Under the pieces are notes generated by a model. The model did no database searches, was not told the origin of the DNA, and saw only the letters and a program-made list of their open reading frames with translations. Source: JAAUQA01 sp036351435 (GTDB taxonomy: Bacteria; Pseudomonadota; Gammaproteobacteria; Competibacterales; Competibacteraceae). Taken from it: a stretch of DNA of 34,951 nt. The position numbers and the translations under genes were made by a program. The stretch lies in assembly GCA_036351435.1 (NCBI GenBank), contig JAZBPA010000246.1, forward strand, positions 1 to 34,951, read 5' to 3'. How positions within the stretch are numbered: the stretch's first letter is position 1; each line of letters opens with the position of its first letter. Positions 14,831-23,479 of this stretch are shown here, in pieces.

Positions 14831-17677
14831 ATGAGAAAAGCACAGTGGCTGCGCGCGTTTTTTATTGAAAAACCCGTACTACTTTCATTGGTGTTAGCGA
14901 TTTTTGCCATCTTGTTGGTTTACTTCGATGTGCTGTGGCGCTGGAATTGGTTGCTCTACGATTGGAATCTACGTTATTGGTGGCGAGCACCACCGGAAGA
15001 TGTCGTCATCGTCGCGATTGATGAATATAGTTTGGACCAAATCGGCCGCTGGCCATGGCCGCGCCAGATCCATGCCGCAGTGGTCGATAGGCTCACTACT
15101 GCCGGAGCCAAGGCGATCGCGCTGGACATTATTTTTGCCGAACCCAGCATAACTGATCCCCGTGATGATGAACGCTTGGCGCAAGCCATTCAAGACAGCG
15201 GACGCATCATTCTGCCGGTACTGCCTGAGCAACGTCACGTTGATGGTCCGTTGATTGAGATACTGCCGATCCCGGCATTACGAGCCGCTGCCGAAGGGCT
15301 TGGACATGTGGATGTCGAGTTGGATCGGGATAGTATCGCTCGCAGCGCTTATTTGAAAGCCGGTATTGGCGCACCGGCGTGGTCAGCGCTGGGACTAGCT
15401 GTTGCGGAGTTGGTGTACGGTCCTCGCGCCTCCCTGCCTGGGCAACGTAACCCCGGGGTCTGGGCAGCTGATGCATGGGTGCGCGATTATCGTTTACTGC
15501 TGCCGTTCGCTGGCCCGCCCGGCCATTTCAATCAGATCTCTTATGCGGATGTATTGAACAACCGTTTTGCCACCGGCACCTTCCGCGACAGAATCGTGCT
15601 GGTAGGCGCTACTGCAACCGGTTTGGGCGATAATGTCCCGACGCCGGTTTCCGCTCATTCTCGGCCAATGTCCGGGGTCGAATTCAACGCCAATATATTG
15701 GATACGGTACGGAGCGGGTTTTTCATTCAACCCCTCACACTGAATTGGCGTATGGCACTGACTGGCATTCTCGCGCTGCTACCGTTATTCCTCTACAGCG
15801 TTCTGACACCCCGCTGGACGCTGTTGATTGCAGGCTTGTCGGTTGTCTCGGTGATCCTCGGTAGTATGGCGCTGGTACGTGGATTGGGTCTATGGTTTCC
15901 TCCGGCAGAGTTGTTGCTCACGTTTATCATCAGTTATCCGTTGTGGAGTTGGCGTCGTTTGCTGGCGACTATGCATTCGTTGCATGTGGAGAAAGAACGA
16001 ATCCAAGTTACCTTGCATTCAATCGGTGACGGGGTGATCACCACGGATGCGCATGGCGTCGTTGAATACATGAACCCTATCGCGGAAACACTGACCGGCT
16101 TCACGCTGCGTGAGGCACAAGGGCAGCCGTTGACTGATGTGCTGCAAATAGTCAATGAACACAGTCGCGCTCCTGTACAAAATCCTGTGCAGCAATGTCT
16201 CGAAGCGGGTGGGGTCATCAAGTTGGCTGAACAAAGTATTACGCTCAGCCGGGCCGGCCAGGAATACGCCATCCGTGCATCTGCCGGTCCGATGCGTGAT
16301 GAAACCGGTCAGCCGCAGGGCGCGGTGTTGGCCATCAGTGACTTTACCGAAGCGCATCTCATGGCCCAGCAATTAGCCTTTCAGGCTAATCACGACGCGT
16401 TGACCGAACTGCCCAATCGCCATCTGTTGTTGGAACGACTTGAGCATGCCGTCGTTCATGCCCGCCATAGCAGTGAACAAGTAGCTATCTTGTTTGTGGA
16501 CTTGGACCGATTTAAATCCGTCAACGACGGTCTAGGTCACAGCGCCGGAGATGCCTTATTAAAAATAATTGCCGCACGCTTGCAGACCAGTGTGTCGGAA
16601 GACGACACCGTAGCCCGCTTGGGTGGCGATGAATTCGGCGTTCTATTGGAGCATCTTGAGCAAGTCTCACAAGCCGTCCAAGTTACCCAACAAATATTGC
16701 GAATCCTGGAGGAGCCTTGCACGGTGTTCGGTCATGAGTTTTTCGTAACCGCCAGTATTGGTATCGGGATATTTCCTAGAGACGGTGAGAGCGCCGAAGT
16801 CTTGCTGAAAAATGCCGCTAATGCAATGAGTCGTGCTAAGGAAAGCGGCAGTAATACTTTCCAATTCTATGCCCAGGACATGAATAAATGGGTTTTGGGT
16901 CGGCTGATCATGGAACGAGACTTGCGGCATGCGCTGGAACGCCATGAGTTAGAGCTTTACTACCAGCCACAGCTTGAATTACAAACGGGACGGATTGTCG
17001 CTGCGGAATCACTGCTGCGCTGGCGACACCCTGAATTGGGCTTGATTTCACCGGCACGATTTGTGCCGCTGGCTGAAGAAACCGGGCTGATCAACCCTAT
17101 CGGTGAGTGGGTTATTCGCGAGGCCTGCCAACAGGTGAAAAAATGGCAAATGCAAGGTTTGCAAGCTCCGCGTGTAGCGGTGAATTTATCTCCACGGCAA
17201 TTCTCGCAGCGTGGGATATCCGATCGAATCGGAGGATTGATTCGAGAAGCCGAATTGGAACCGCACAGCCTTGATCTGGAAATCACCGAAAGTGTATTAA
17301 TGAGAGATATTGATCAAGCCATACATACTTTGCGTACCCTCAAGGATATGGGTATTCAGTTAGCTCTGGATGATTTCGGAACTGGCTATTCCAGCTTCAA
17401 TTATCTCAAGCGATTCCCAGTCGATTGGCTCAAAGTGGATCAATCCTTCGTCCGTGATATCGGCTCTGACACCGACGATGCAGCGGCCATTGTCGGGGCA
17501 TTGATTGCGGTAGCGCACAGCCTACGGCTCGGGGTGATTGCAGAAGGTGTGGAGACGGAGGCGCAACTGGATTTCTTACGCACCAAGCAGTGCGAGTTGA
17601 TCCAGGGCTTTTATATCAGCCGACCGTTACCGTTGGAACAGATGGAGACGTTGTTACGGTCTGAAGCAGATCAATAG
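14831..17677 (+). CDS. CHASE2-PAS-GGDEF-EAL membrane receptor (cyclic-di-GMP turnover)
   Basis: The 948-residue protein is a membrane sensor that should make and/or break cyclic di-GMP. One transmembrane segment (about 14-33) leads into a periplasmic CHASE2 domain (about 45-290), followed by three closely spaced membrane segments (about 306-375). A PAS domain (about 390-510) reads DGVITTDAHGVVEYMNP. The diguanylate cyclase domain has an intact GGDEF at 598-602. The residues before it read SEDD where an inhibitory RxxD would stand, so the canonical product-inhibition site is missing. The phosphodiesterase domain has ESL at 726-728 in place of EAL, but keeps NLSPRQF, EITES, DDFGTG, KVDQSF and EGVE, so it is probably active. 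No clear ribosome binding site is seen. The exported LysM-FecR protein follows. Confidence 0.94.
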   Translation: MRKAQWLRAFFIEKPVLLSLVLAIFAILLVYFDVLWRWNWLLYDWNLRYWWRAPPEDVVIVAIDEYSLDQIGRWPWPRQIHAAVVDRLTTAGAKAIALDIIFAEPSITDPRDDERLAQAIQDSGRIILPVLPEQRHVDGPLIEILPIPALRAAAEGLGHVDVELDRDSIARSAYLKAGIGAPAWSALGLAVAELVYGPRASLPGQRNPGVWAADAWVRDYRLLLPFAGPPGHFNQISYADVLNNRFATGTFRDRIVLVGATATGLGDNVPTPVSAHSRPMSGVEFNANILDTVRSGFFIQPLTLNWRMALTGILALLPLFLYSVLTPRWTLLIAGLSVVSVILGSMALVRGLGLWFPPAELLLTFIISYPLWSWRRLLATMHSLHVEKERIQVTLHSIGDGVITTDAHGVVEYMNPIAETLTGFTLREAQGQPLTDVLQIVNEHSRAPVQNPVQQCLEAGGVIKLAEQSITLSRAGQEYAIRASAGPMRDETGQPQGAVLAISDFTEAHLMAQQLAFQANHDALTELPNRHLLLERLEHAVVHARHSSEQVAILFVDLDRFKSVNDGLGHSAGDALLKIIAARLQTSVSEDDTVARLGGDEFGVLLEHLEQVSQAVQVTQQILRILEEPCTVFGHEFFVTASIGIGIFPRDGESAEVLLKNAANAMSRAKESGSNTFQFYAQDMNKWVLGRLIMERDLRHALERHELELYYQPQLELQTGRIVAAESLLRWRHPELGLISPARFVPLAEETGLINPIGEWVIREACQQVKKWQMQGLQAPRVAVNLSPRQFSQRGISDRIGGLIREAELEPHSLDLEITESVLMRDIDQAIHTLRTLKDMGIQLALDDFGTGYSSFNYLKRFPVDWLKVDQSFVRDIGSDTDDAAAIVGALIAVAHSLRLGVIAEGVETEAQLDFLRTKQCELIQGFYISRPLPLEQMETLLRSEADQ

Positions 17678-17852
17678 TCCAACACCATTCGTTAGCGGGT
17701 TGCAAGGGGCATCCAACGTGCTATACCGTGATTGTCAAAAATAATTACAGACGCCACTTAAACTTGTTACAGCGTTAAACTGATAAATAGTTTCTCAATA
17801 TGCGTTTTCACCAAATAATCGACTAACCAACCGATTACGGGAAGAACCCCCC

Positions 17853-18989
17853 ATGGACCTATTCATTAACAGAATAATCGTCACTACGCTTTGTTACTGT
17901 ATGTTGTCCTTGCTGGCGACAACTAGCGCTCAAGCTCAAGAGTGGATTTATACCGTACGTTCCGGCGACAATCCCTGGAGTATCAGCCGGGATTACTTGC
18001 AAGGCATGGACTACTGGCCTCAACTGCAACGCTATAATGGAATTACCCGACCAACCCAGATACCCCCCGGCACTCAGCTACGAATACCCATCGAATGGCT
18101 TAAAAAGCCGGTAAAACCCATTACCGCCCGAGTTTTAGACGTGCGTGGCGCAGTAGAAGTGTCATCAGGCAAAACAGGACAGAGAATACCGCTCGAAGTG
18201 AATAACACATTACAGGCGGGTGACACCATTCACACTGGTCCTGCATCCAACGTGCGAGTGAAGTTTCATGACGACTCTGAGTTGCTCTTACAAGCCGACA
18301 GCACCTTGGCGCTGGAAACATTGAATGTTTACGCAACTTCAGGTTTGGTTGATGCCCAATTACATCTACGACGAGGACGGCTGGAGACACAAACCACCAC
18401 CAGAAAGGACCCGGCTATTCGCTATGAGATCCGCACTCCTTCTGCGATAGCGGCGGTCCGTGGCACTGAGTTCCGGGTTGGTGCGGATGACGCTACCCAA
18501 GTTGCCCTGGCCGAAGTGACGGATGGTGAAGTGTCTTTCAGCAGCGCCGGACAGACGACGGTATTGCCGGAAAAATTTGGCGCAGTTGCAAAGGCAGGAG
18601 GAGGTAAACCGTTAAAAGTAGAATTACTGCCTCCCCCGGAGATCGCTGATTTTCCAACGACGCTGGAAGAGCTTGAGTTTAGTTGGCCGGCAGTGGACCG
18701 TGCTCAGAAATATCGCGTGCAACTGATGGCGTATCAGCGCAAGCGATTTAAATTATTGGTCGTCAATCAGGGGCGTTTGATACACAGTGAACAAGTTGGC
18801 GGTGGCGAACAAGTGTTGGCCCTGATCTATGAAGAAATTGTCCAAACACCGCAATTTCAAGGTCCGCAGCTGCCTAACGATAATTACCTGCTGCGAATCC
18901 GGGGTATTGACGAGCAGGGTTTGGAAGGACTGAACGGCGAGCATCAGTTTACTTTGTTCGCTAGTTCAAGCGTAGCTTCGGCAAAATAA
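17853..18989 (+). CDS. exported LysM and FecR domain protein
   Basis: The 378-residue product has a signal peptide (cleavage after AQA near 28) and is probably periplasmic. A LysM peptidoglycan-binding domain follows (about 31-85; YTVRSGDNPWSIS...PPGTQLRIP). A FecR domain spans about 95-215, with the hallmark AVRGTEFRV. The last 150 residues look like a fibronectin-III-like beta domain (LEFSWPAVDRAQKYRVQL). FecR domains here are not next to a FecI sigma factor, so this is not an iron-citrate system. Placement right after a CHASE2 receptor suggests the two work together at the cell wall (inferred). GGAAG nine bases before the ATG is the likely ribosome binding site. Confidence 0.9.
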   Translation: MDLFINRIIVTTLCYCMLSLLATTSAQAQEWIYTVRSGDNPWSISRDYLQGMDYWPQLQRYNGITRPTQIPPGTQLRIPIEWLKKPVKPITARVLDVRGAVEVSSGKTGQRIPLEVNNTLQAGDTIHTGPASNVRVKFHDDSELLLQADSTLALETLNVYATSGLVDAQLHLRRGRLETQTTTRKDPAIRYEIRTPSAIAAVRGTEFRVGADDATQVALAEVTDGEVSFSSAGQTTVLPEKFGAVAKAGGGKPLKVELLPPPEIADFPTTLEELEFSWPAVDRAQKYRVQLMAYQRKRFKLLVVNQGRLIHSEQVGGGEQVLALIYEEIVQTPQFQGPQLPNDNYLLRIRGIDEQGLEGLNGEHQFTLFASSSVASAK

Positions 18990-19003
18990 ACAATGCTCCA
19001 TTT

Positions 19004-19561
19004 ATGAATATTAAAGATGATCTGGTGCGCCATTATCGCTGGCTACGCCAGTACGGGTTGAACGACTCTCACAGCGGCAACGCCTCGGTTCGGGACGATG
19101 AAACGGTTTGGGTTACCCCCAGTGGCTGCTGTGCAGACACGTTGAGCAGCGGTGAAGTGCTGGGGTGCCTTCTTGATGGTGAAACCGGCAAGGGTGCTTC
19201 CTTAGATGTAGCTTTGCACCTTGCGGTTTATCGGACCAATCCGAATGCGAACGCTATACTGCACAGTCACGGTCCTTACTCGGTTGCCATGACCATGAAC
19301 AGCAAAGAATTTGTGCCGGCTGATTTTGAAGGACAGCTCTACTTCAGCCGGGTTCCGGTTATCACGATTCCTTATGAGCGCTATGTCGATGATTCACCGC
19401 ATCTCGTTGCCGAAGTCTTAGCTGAGTACCCCATCGCTGTAGTCCGTGGACACGGTGTTTACGCTTGTGCCGAAAATCTTGGCTTGGCTTATAAATGGAC
19501 TTGTTCGCTGGAGCTATCGGCCAAGACGGCTTTTATCGCTCATCAGGTGGGGAACACCTGA
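19004..19561 (+). CDS. class II aldolase/adducin family protein
   Basis: The 185-residue protein has the class II aldolase (FucA/AraD-like) fold. The zinc histidines are His87 and His89 in ILHSHG and His150 in RGHGVYA. In the usual E-x3-H element the acid is Asp68 (SLDVALH) rather than Glu. Enzymes of this family act on sugar phosphates or their dehydrated relatives, and the specific substrate cannot be told. It begins 14 bases after the LysM-FecR gene, so co-transcription is likely, though no functional link is obvious. There is no clear ribosome binding site. Confidence 0.88.
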   Translation: MNIKDDLVRHYRWLRQYGLNDSHSGNASVRDDETVWVTPSGCCADTLSSGEVLGCLLDGETGKGASLDVALHLAVYRTNPNANAILHSHGPYSVAMTMNSKEFVPADFEGQLYFSRVPVITIPYERYVDDSPHLVAEVLAEYPIAVVRGHGVYACAENLGLAYKWTCSLELSAKTAFIAHQVGNT

Positions 19562-19572
19562 GTTTTGTTCAA

Positions 19573-19737
19573 CTAAATCTCAAGCATCTCAAAGTCTTCC
19601 TTGCCCGCGCCGCATTCGGGGCAACGCCAGGTTAAAGGGACATCTTCCCAACGGGTCCCCGGCTCGATCCCATCTTCCGGCCAGCCTTTTTCCTCCTCGT
19701 AAATTAATCCGCAAACTACGCACATATAAGTTTTCAT
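19573..19737 (-). CDS. rubredoxin
   Basis: This 54-residue gene is easily missed because of its size. It encodes a one-iron electron carrier. Two Cys-x2-Cys knuckles are present, MCVVCGLIYEEE (Cys6, Cys9) and RCPECGAGKEDFE (Cys39, Cys42), with the usual aromatic core residues (Tyr4, Trp19, Trp37) and the PGTRWEDVP loop. The ATG at 19737 has GGAG five bases upstream. It is separate from the class II aldolase (convergent, 11 bases away) and lies about 110 bases downstream of yigB on the same strand. The electron partner is unknown. Nitrogen fixers often need rubredoxins, but no link is shown here. Confidence 0.95.
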   Translation of the reverse strand: MKTYMCVVCGLIYEEEKGWPEDGIEPGTRWEDVPLTWRCPECGAGKEDFEMLEI

Positions 19738-19847
19738 GGGTCTCCTGCAAGGTAACGTTTTAACTGCTCATTCACCCTCAAAGAGGACTCAGATGAGCAC
19801 ACTGACAAGCCTATCATCTCATGATTTTTTGCAAGAAGTTTTGCAAC

Positions 19848-20537
19848 TCAACACCGTTCTAACAGTGCTTCCAATTCTTCCAATGTGCTGATTTCCACAT
19901 CTGCCCGCTGACCACCCGGCCAGTCCCGCTGGGTACGATTAACCCACACCGTGCGCAAACCGACCTGGGCTGCGCCTAGCACATCGTGGTGGGGATCATC
20001 GCCCACGTGTAAAATCTGTTCGGGAGGCAGATTCAGGTGTCGGCAAGCAGCCTCGAACATCGCGGGGTCCGGTTTAGCCGCACCGACTGCCACGGCGTTG
20101 ATGGCGAAATCGAACACATGATTCAATCCTACCAGTTGAATGTCGGCATTGCCGTTGGTTAGCGCGCCTAAGGTGTAGCACTGAGCCAAACGTTCCAGTA
20201 CCGACAACACTTCTTCGAAAAATATCACATCGTTACGAGCGGCAAAGAAAATCTCGAAAGCGGCGTCGACCTGAAAGTCAGCGTAACCCGCCCGCAACGC
20301 AGCTAACCCAAGCGCTTCCTTGCGCAATAATGTACGGTCATGCGCAATATGCGGCTTTGTTGTAGAAACCTCGTCGCATATTTGCCTTAATTCCAATGCC
20401 GTAAACCGTTCTGGGATCAGCGGGTAGTGCAGGGCTAACCAATCATGCAGGCGTTGTTCAGCCCGCACGATGATCGGCCAGATATCCCACAGGGTATCAT
20501 CCAGATCGAAGGTGATTGCACGGACCGACAACACCAC
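19848..20537 (-). CDS. yigB: HAD-family phosphatase, YigB-like
   Basis: The 229-residue product matches the HAD phosphatase YigB, which dephosphorylates 5-amino-6-(5-phosphoribitylamino)uracil in riboflavin synthesis and can act on FMN. The nucleophile motif is TFDLDDTLWD (Asp11, Asp13). The Thr of motif II is in ALTNGNAD, the Lys of motif III is in AAKPDPAMF, and motif IV is HVGDDPHHDVLGA. The start is a GTG at 20537, two bases after the metZ stop, with GGGG in the end of metZ as a possible ribosome binding site. A second GTG follows immediately. The tight packing suggests it belongs to the metZ transcript and shares its SAM control. Confidence 0.88.
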   Translation of the reverse strand: MVLSVRAITFDLDDTLWDIWPIIVRAEQRLHDWLALHYPLIPERFTALELRQICDEVSTTKPHIAHDRTLLRKEALGLAALRAGYADFQVDAAFEIFFAARNDVIFFEEVLSVLERLAQCYTLGALTNGNADIQLVGLNHVFDFAINAVAVGAAKPDPAMFEAACRHLNLPPEQILHVGDDPHHDVLGAAQVGLRTVWVNRTQRDWPGGQRADVEISTLEELEALLERC

Positions 20538-20539
20538 AA

Positions 20540-21718
20540 TTACCCCAATCCCCGCTCCAGATCAGCTTGAATATCAGCAATTTCTTCCAAACCTACTGAG
20601 ATTCGGATCAGACTGTCGCGAATACCAGCGGCATCACGATCAGCCTGGGTCAACCGACCGTGGGTGGTGGTTGCCGGATGGGTAATCGTGGTTTTGGTAT
20701 CGCCTAGATTGGCGGTAATCGAGAGCAGCCGAACCGAGTCAATCACCTTCCAAGCGGTTTCCCGATCACCGTGCACTTCAAAGGATACGATGCCACCGAA
20801 ATCAGACTGCTGGCGACAAGCTAGCTGATGCTGAGGATGAGAGGCCAGCCCCGGATAGTACACTCTTGCAATTGCCGGGTGTTGTTCCAGCCAACGCGCC
20901 AGTTGCAAGGCATTTTGGCTGTGCGCCCGCAATCTCAGTTGCAGGGTTTCCAATCCCTTGAGAAACACCCAAGCGTTGAATGGACTCAGGGTAGGACCGG
21001 CGGTACGTAGAAAACCAAATACGTCTTTACCTACCCGCTGTGCATCGCCGACCACCGCACCGCCCACACAACGGCCCTGACCGTCTAGGTATTTAGTCGC
21101 GGAATGAATCACCAAATCCGCGCCTAGCTTTAATGGTTGCTGCAACGCCGGGGTACAGAAACAATTGTCCACCACTAGCAAGCATTCATGAGCATGCGCC
21201 AATTCGGCCAGGGCACGGATATCGGCTAACTCAGTCAGCGGGTTAGAAGGAGTTTCCAAAAAGAGCAGTTTGGTTTCGGGCCGGATAGCCTGCTCCCAGG
21301 CAGTGATGTTCGACAAGGGAGCATACGTCGTGGCAATGCCCAGTTTGGCTAAATAGGTATTGAACAGGGAAACCGTGCTGCCGAATAGGCTGCTAGCCGA
21401 TACAATATGATCCCCACTACGCAGTAACGCTAGGCATGTCGCAAGGATGGCCGACATCCCGGATGATGTGGCGATACACGCCTCGCCGCCCTCTAAGGCT
21501 GCCAGCCGGTCTTGGAATAGCCGCACAGTGGGATTGGTAAAGCGGGAGTAGATATTTCCGGGTTCTTGCTCAGAAAAGCGGGCTGCCGCTTGTGCAGCGC
21601 TTTGAAATACAAAACTGGAGGTCGGGAAAATCGCTTCGCTGTGCTCACCTTCAAACGTGCGCACTTGGCCGGCCCGGATTGCCAGGCTAGCAAAACCCAA
21701 TTCGAGATCGTCGTGCAT
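20540..21718 (-). CDS. metZ: O-succinylhomoserine sulfhydrylase
   Basis: MetZ makes homocysteine directly from O-succinylhomoserine and sulfide, a PLP-dependent step of methionine synthesis. The fold-type I Cys/Met metabolism enzyme carries the PLP lysine in IHSATKYLDGQG (Lys209), with SSGMSAI and DNCFCTPALQQPL around the cofactor. The ATG at 21718 has GGAGG seven bases upstream, and the 392-residue length fits. A 30-residue longer frame is rejected because it runs into the leader. Position after purF is the pseudomonad-like metZ arrangement. The leader carries the riboswitch listed separately. Confidence 0.94.
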   Translation of the reverse strand: MHDDLELGFASLAIRAGQVRTFEGEHSEAIFPTSSFVFQSAAQAAARFSEQEPGNIYSRFTNPTVRLFQDRLAALEGGEACIATSSGMSAILATCLALLRSGDHIVSASSLFGSTVSLFNTYLAKLGIATTYAPLSNITAWEQAIRPETKLLFLETPSNPLTELADIRALAELAHAHECLLVVDNCFCTPALQQPLKLGADLVIHSATKYLDGQGRCVGGAVVGDAQRVGKDVFGFLRTAGPTLSPFNAWVFLKGLETLQLRLRAHSQNALQLARWLEQHPAIARVYYPGLASHPQHQLACRQQSDFGGIVSFEVHGDRETAWKVIDSVRLLSITANLGDTKTTITHPATTTHGRLTQADRDAAGIRDSLIRISVGLEEIADIQADLERGLG

Positions 21719-21730
21719 GATAATGCCTCC

Positions 21731-21821
21731 GCGTTGCCCAGCACGATTGCAAAGAACCGCGCCTATGATGACCGCATCGAGGGAGTAGCAACGCTGCCCC
21801 AGAAGCATGACTGCTTGGGGC
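21731..21821 (-). promoter_or_regulatory. expression platform of the metZ riboswitch
   Basis: Downstream of the aptamer, on the minus strand, GCCCC-A-AGCA and TGCT-TCT-GGGGC form a hairpin (21796-21821). A second stem pairs GCGTTGC (21788-21794) with GCAACGC (21731-21737), directly beside the metZ ribosome binding site GGAGG. The aptamer segment GCTAAAG is also complementary to CTTTAGC (21820-21826), giving an alternative pairing. No T-run follows, so control of translation is more likely than termination. This is inference from complementarity by eye. Confidence 0.5.
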
Positions 21822-21837
21822 TAAAGGCAGGTTTCTA

Positions 21838-21893
21838 CCCCGCTTTAGCGAAATTTGTTATGCGCCCGCAAGCTAGAGTTCAAATCGGCGCAA
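21838..21893 (-). ncRNA. SAM-II (SAM-alpha) riboswitch aptamer upstream of metZ
   Basis: On the minus strand, a TGCGCC/GGCGCA stem encloses GATTTGA and AGCTTGCG. It is followed by ATAACAAATTTCGCTAAAG. These are the conserved blocks of the SAM-II H-type pseudoknot (GATTTG, GCTTGC, an A-rich AAA linker and CGCTAAA), in the right order and spacing within 56 bases. Loop bases TAGC can pair with GCTA to close the pseudoknot. The element sits about 30 bases after purF and about 120 before metZ, a methionine gene that this riboswitch class typically controls. SAM should turn metZ off. A covariance-model search was not possible here. Confidence 0.85.
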
Positions 21894-21923
21894 TGGTGAG
21901 ATTAAGCTAGATCAGCAGGTCTG

Positions 21924-23438
21924 TCAAAACGCCTGCATCCCTACCATGCCAAAACGCTTTTCCTGTTCTTTGACGGCAATTTTAGCACCATCGTTACGCT
22001 GGCGCTCTAGCCCGTCCAGATAGTCTCGGTCAATATCACCGGTCACGTACTCACCGGTAAAGCACGACATATCCAACTGTCCCAATTGCGGGTTGCCGCG
22101 ACGCACCGTATCTTCCAAGGCGTCCAGATCCTGAAAAATCAGGTAATCCGCACCGATAGCTTGCTCCACTTGTGCCTCACTGCGACCATGCGCGATAAGT
22201 TCCCTAGCCGATGGCATATCAATACCGTAAACATTCGGATAGCGGACCGGTGGGGCTGCTGAAGCGAAATATACCTTCAGTGCTCCAGCATCGCGGGCCA
22301 TTTGGATGATTTGTGCCGAGGTCGTACCACGCACGATGGAATCATCCACCAATAATACGTTTTTACCCTGAAATTCTAAATCGATGGCATTAAGCTTTTG
22401 GCGGACCGATTTTTCTCGCATCTGTTGCCCCGGCATGATGAAGGTGCGCGGAATATAGCGATTTTTGATGAAGCCTTCCCGATACTTCAGTCCTACTTTG
22501 GAAGCGAGTTGCAGTGCTGCAGTACGGCTGGTATCCGGGATGGGAATGACCACATCAATGTCGTGATCCGGCCAATCACGGAGAATTTTCTCGCCCAACC
22601 GTTCGCCCATCCGCAGCCGCGCTTTATGTACCGATACGTTGTCGATAATAGAATCGGGCCTAGCGAGATAAACATACTCAAAGACACAGGGTGAATAAGA
22701 GCTGCTCTGGGTACACTGGCGGGTATGTACCCGCCCATTCATTTCGATAAACACTGCCTCGCCGGGGGCGACGTCGCGCACGGTATCGAATCCCATCACA
22801 TCCATGGCGACGCTTTCGGAAGCCACCATGTACTCCATGCCTTGCGCGGTTTCCCGCCGTCCGTAAACCAATGGGCGAATGCCGTAAGGGTCGCGGAAGG
22901 CCACAATGCCATAACCGGTAATCATGGTAACAGCCGCATAAGCGCCTCGGACTCGTTGGTAAACAGCGCCCACCGCATCGAAAATATCGTTGTGATCAAT
23001 GGTCAGTTTGCTGAGTCGTTGCAGCTCGTGGGCGAACACATTAAGCAAAATTTCCGAGTCTGAATTGGTGTTGATGTGGCGCAAATCAGACCGAAAAAGC
23101 TCGTCTTTCAATTGCACCGCATTGGTTAGATTGCCGTTATGCGCCAGGCAAATGCCGAACGGGGAGTTAACGTAAAACGGTTGCGCTTCGGCCGAATTGG
23201 AAGAACCGGCAGTGGGGTAGCGTACATGACCGATTCCCATGTTGCCGATTAGCCGCTTCATGTGGCGGGTGTGAAACACATCACGCACCAAACCGTTGTC
23301 CTTGCGTAGTAACAACCGACCATTGCTACAAGTCGCAATGCCCGCTGCATCTTGGCCGCGGTGTTGCAAAACCGTCAGGCCATCGAAAAGACTTTGATTT
23401 ACCGGGCCATGGGCCACGATGCCGACAATTCCGCACAT
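21924..23438 (-). CDS. purF: amidophosphoribosyltransferase
   Basis: PurF catalyses the first committed step of purine synthesis, transferring glutamine amide nitrogen to PRPP. The N-terminal Ntn-glutaminase domain starts MCGIVG with the nucleophile Cys2 exposed after methionine removal. The phosphoribosyltransferase domain has the PRPP loop VLLVDDSIVRGTTS (about 359-372). The 504-residue length matches E. coli (505). It lies 41 bases downstream of cvpA, the classical cvpA-purF pair. No E. coli-type PurR operator was seen in the short gap. Confidence 0.97.
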   Translation of the reverse strand: MCGIVGIVAHGPVNQSLFDGLTVLQHRGQDAAGIATCSNGRLLLRKDNGLVRDVFHTRHMKRLIGNMGIGHVRYPTAGSSNSAEAQPFYVNSPFGICLAHNGNLTNAVQLKDELFRSDLRHINTNSDSEILLNVFAHELQRLSKLTIDHNDIFDAVGAVYQRVRGAYAAVTMITGYGIVAFRDPYGIRPLVYGRRETAQGMEYMVASESVAMDVMGFDTVRDVAPGEAVFIEMNGRVHTRQCTQSSSYSPCVFEYVYLARPDSIIDNVSVHKARLRMGERLGEKILRDWPDHDIDVVIPIPDTSRTAALQLASKVGLKYREGFIKNRYIPRTFIMPGQQMREKSVRQKLNAIDLEFQGKNVLLVDDSIVRGTTSAQIIQMARDAGALKVYFASAAPPVRYPNVYGIDMPSARELIAHGRSEAQVEQAIGADYLIFQDLDALEDTVRRGNPQLGQLDMSCFTGEYVTGDIDRDYLDGLERQRNDGAKIAVKEQEKRFGMVGMQAF

Positions 23439-23479
23439 AGGCTGTTATCCCAAGGTTACACAGTGTTAAACAGACGGTT

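Noticed and set aside
19446..19763. 105-codon plus-strand frame
   Set aside because: It runs antisense through the rubredoxin gene and out of frame with the aldolase gene.
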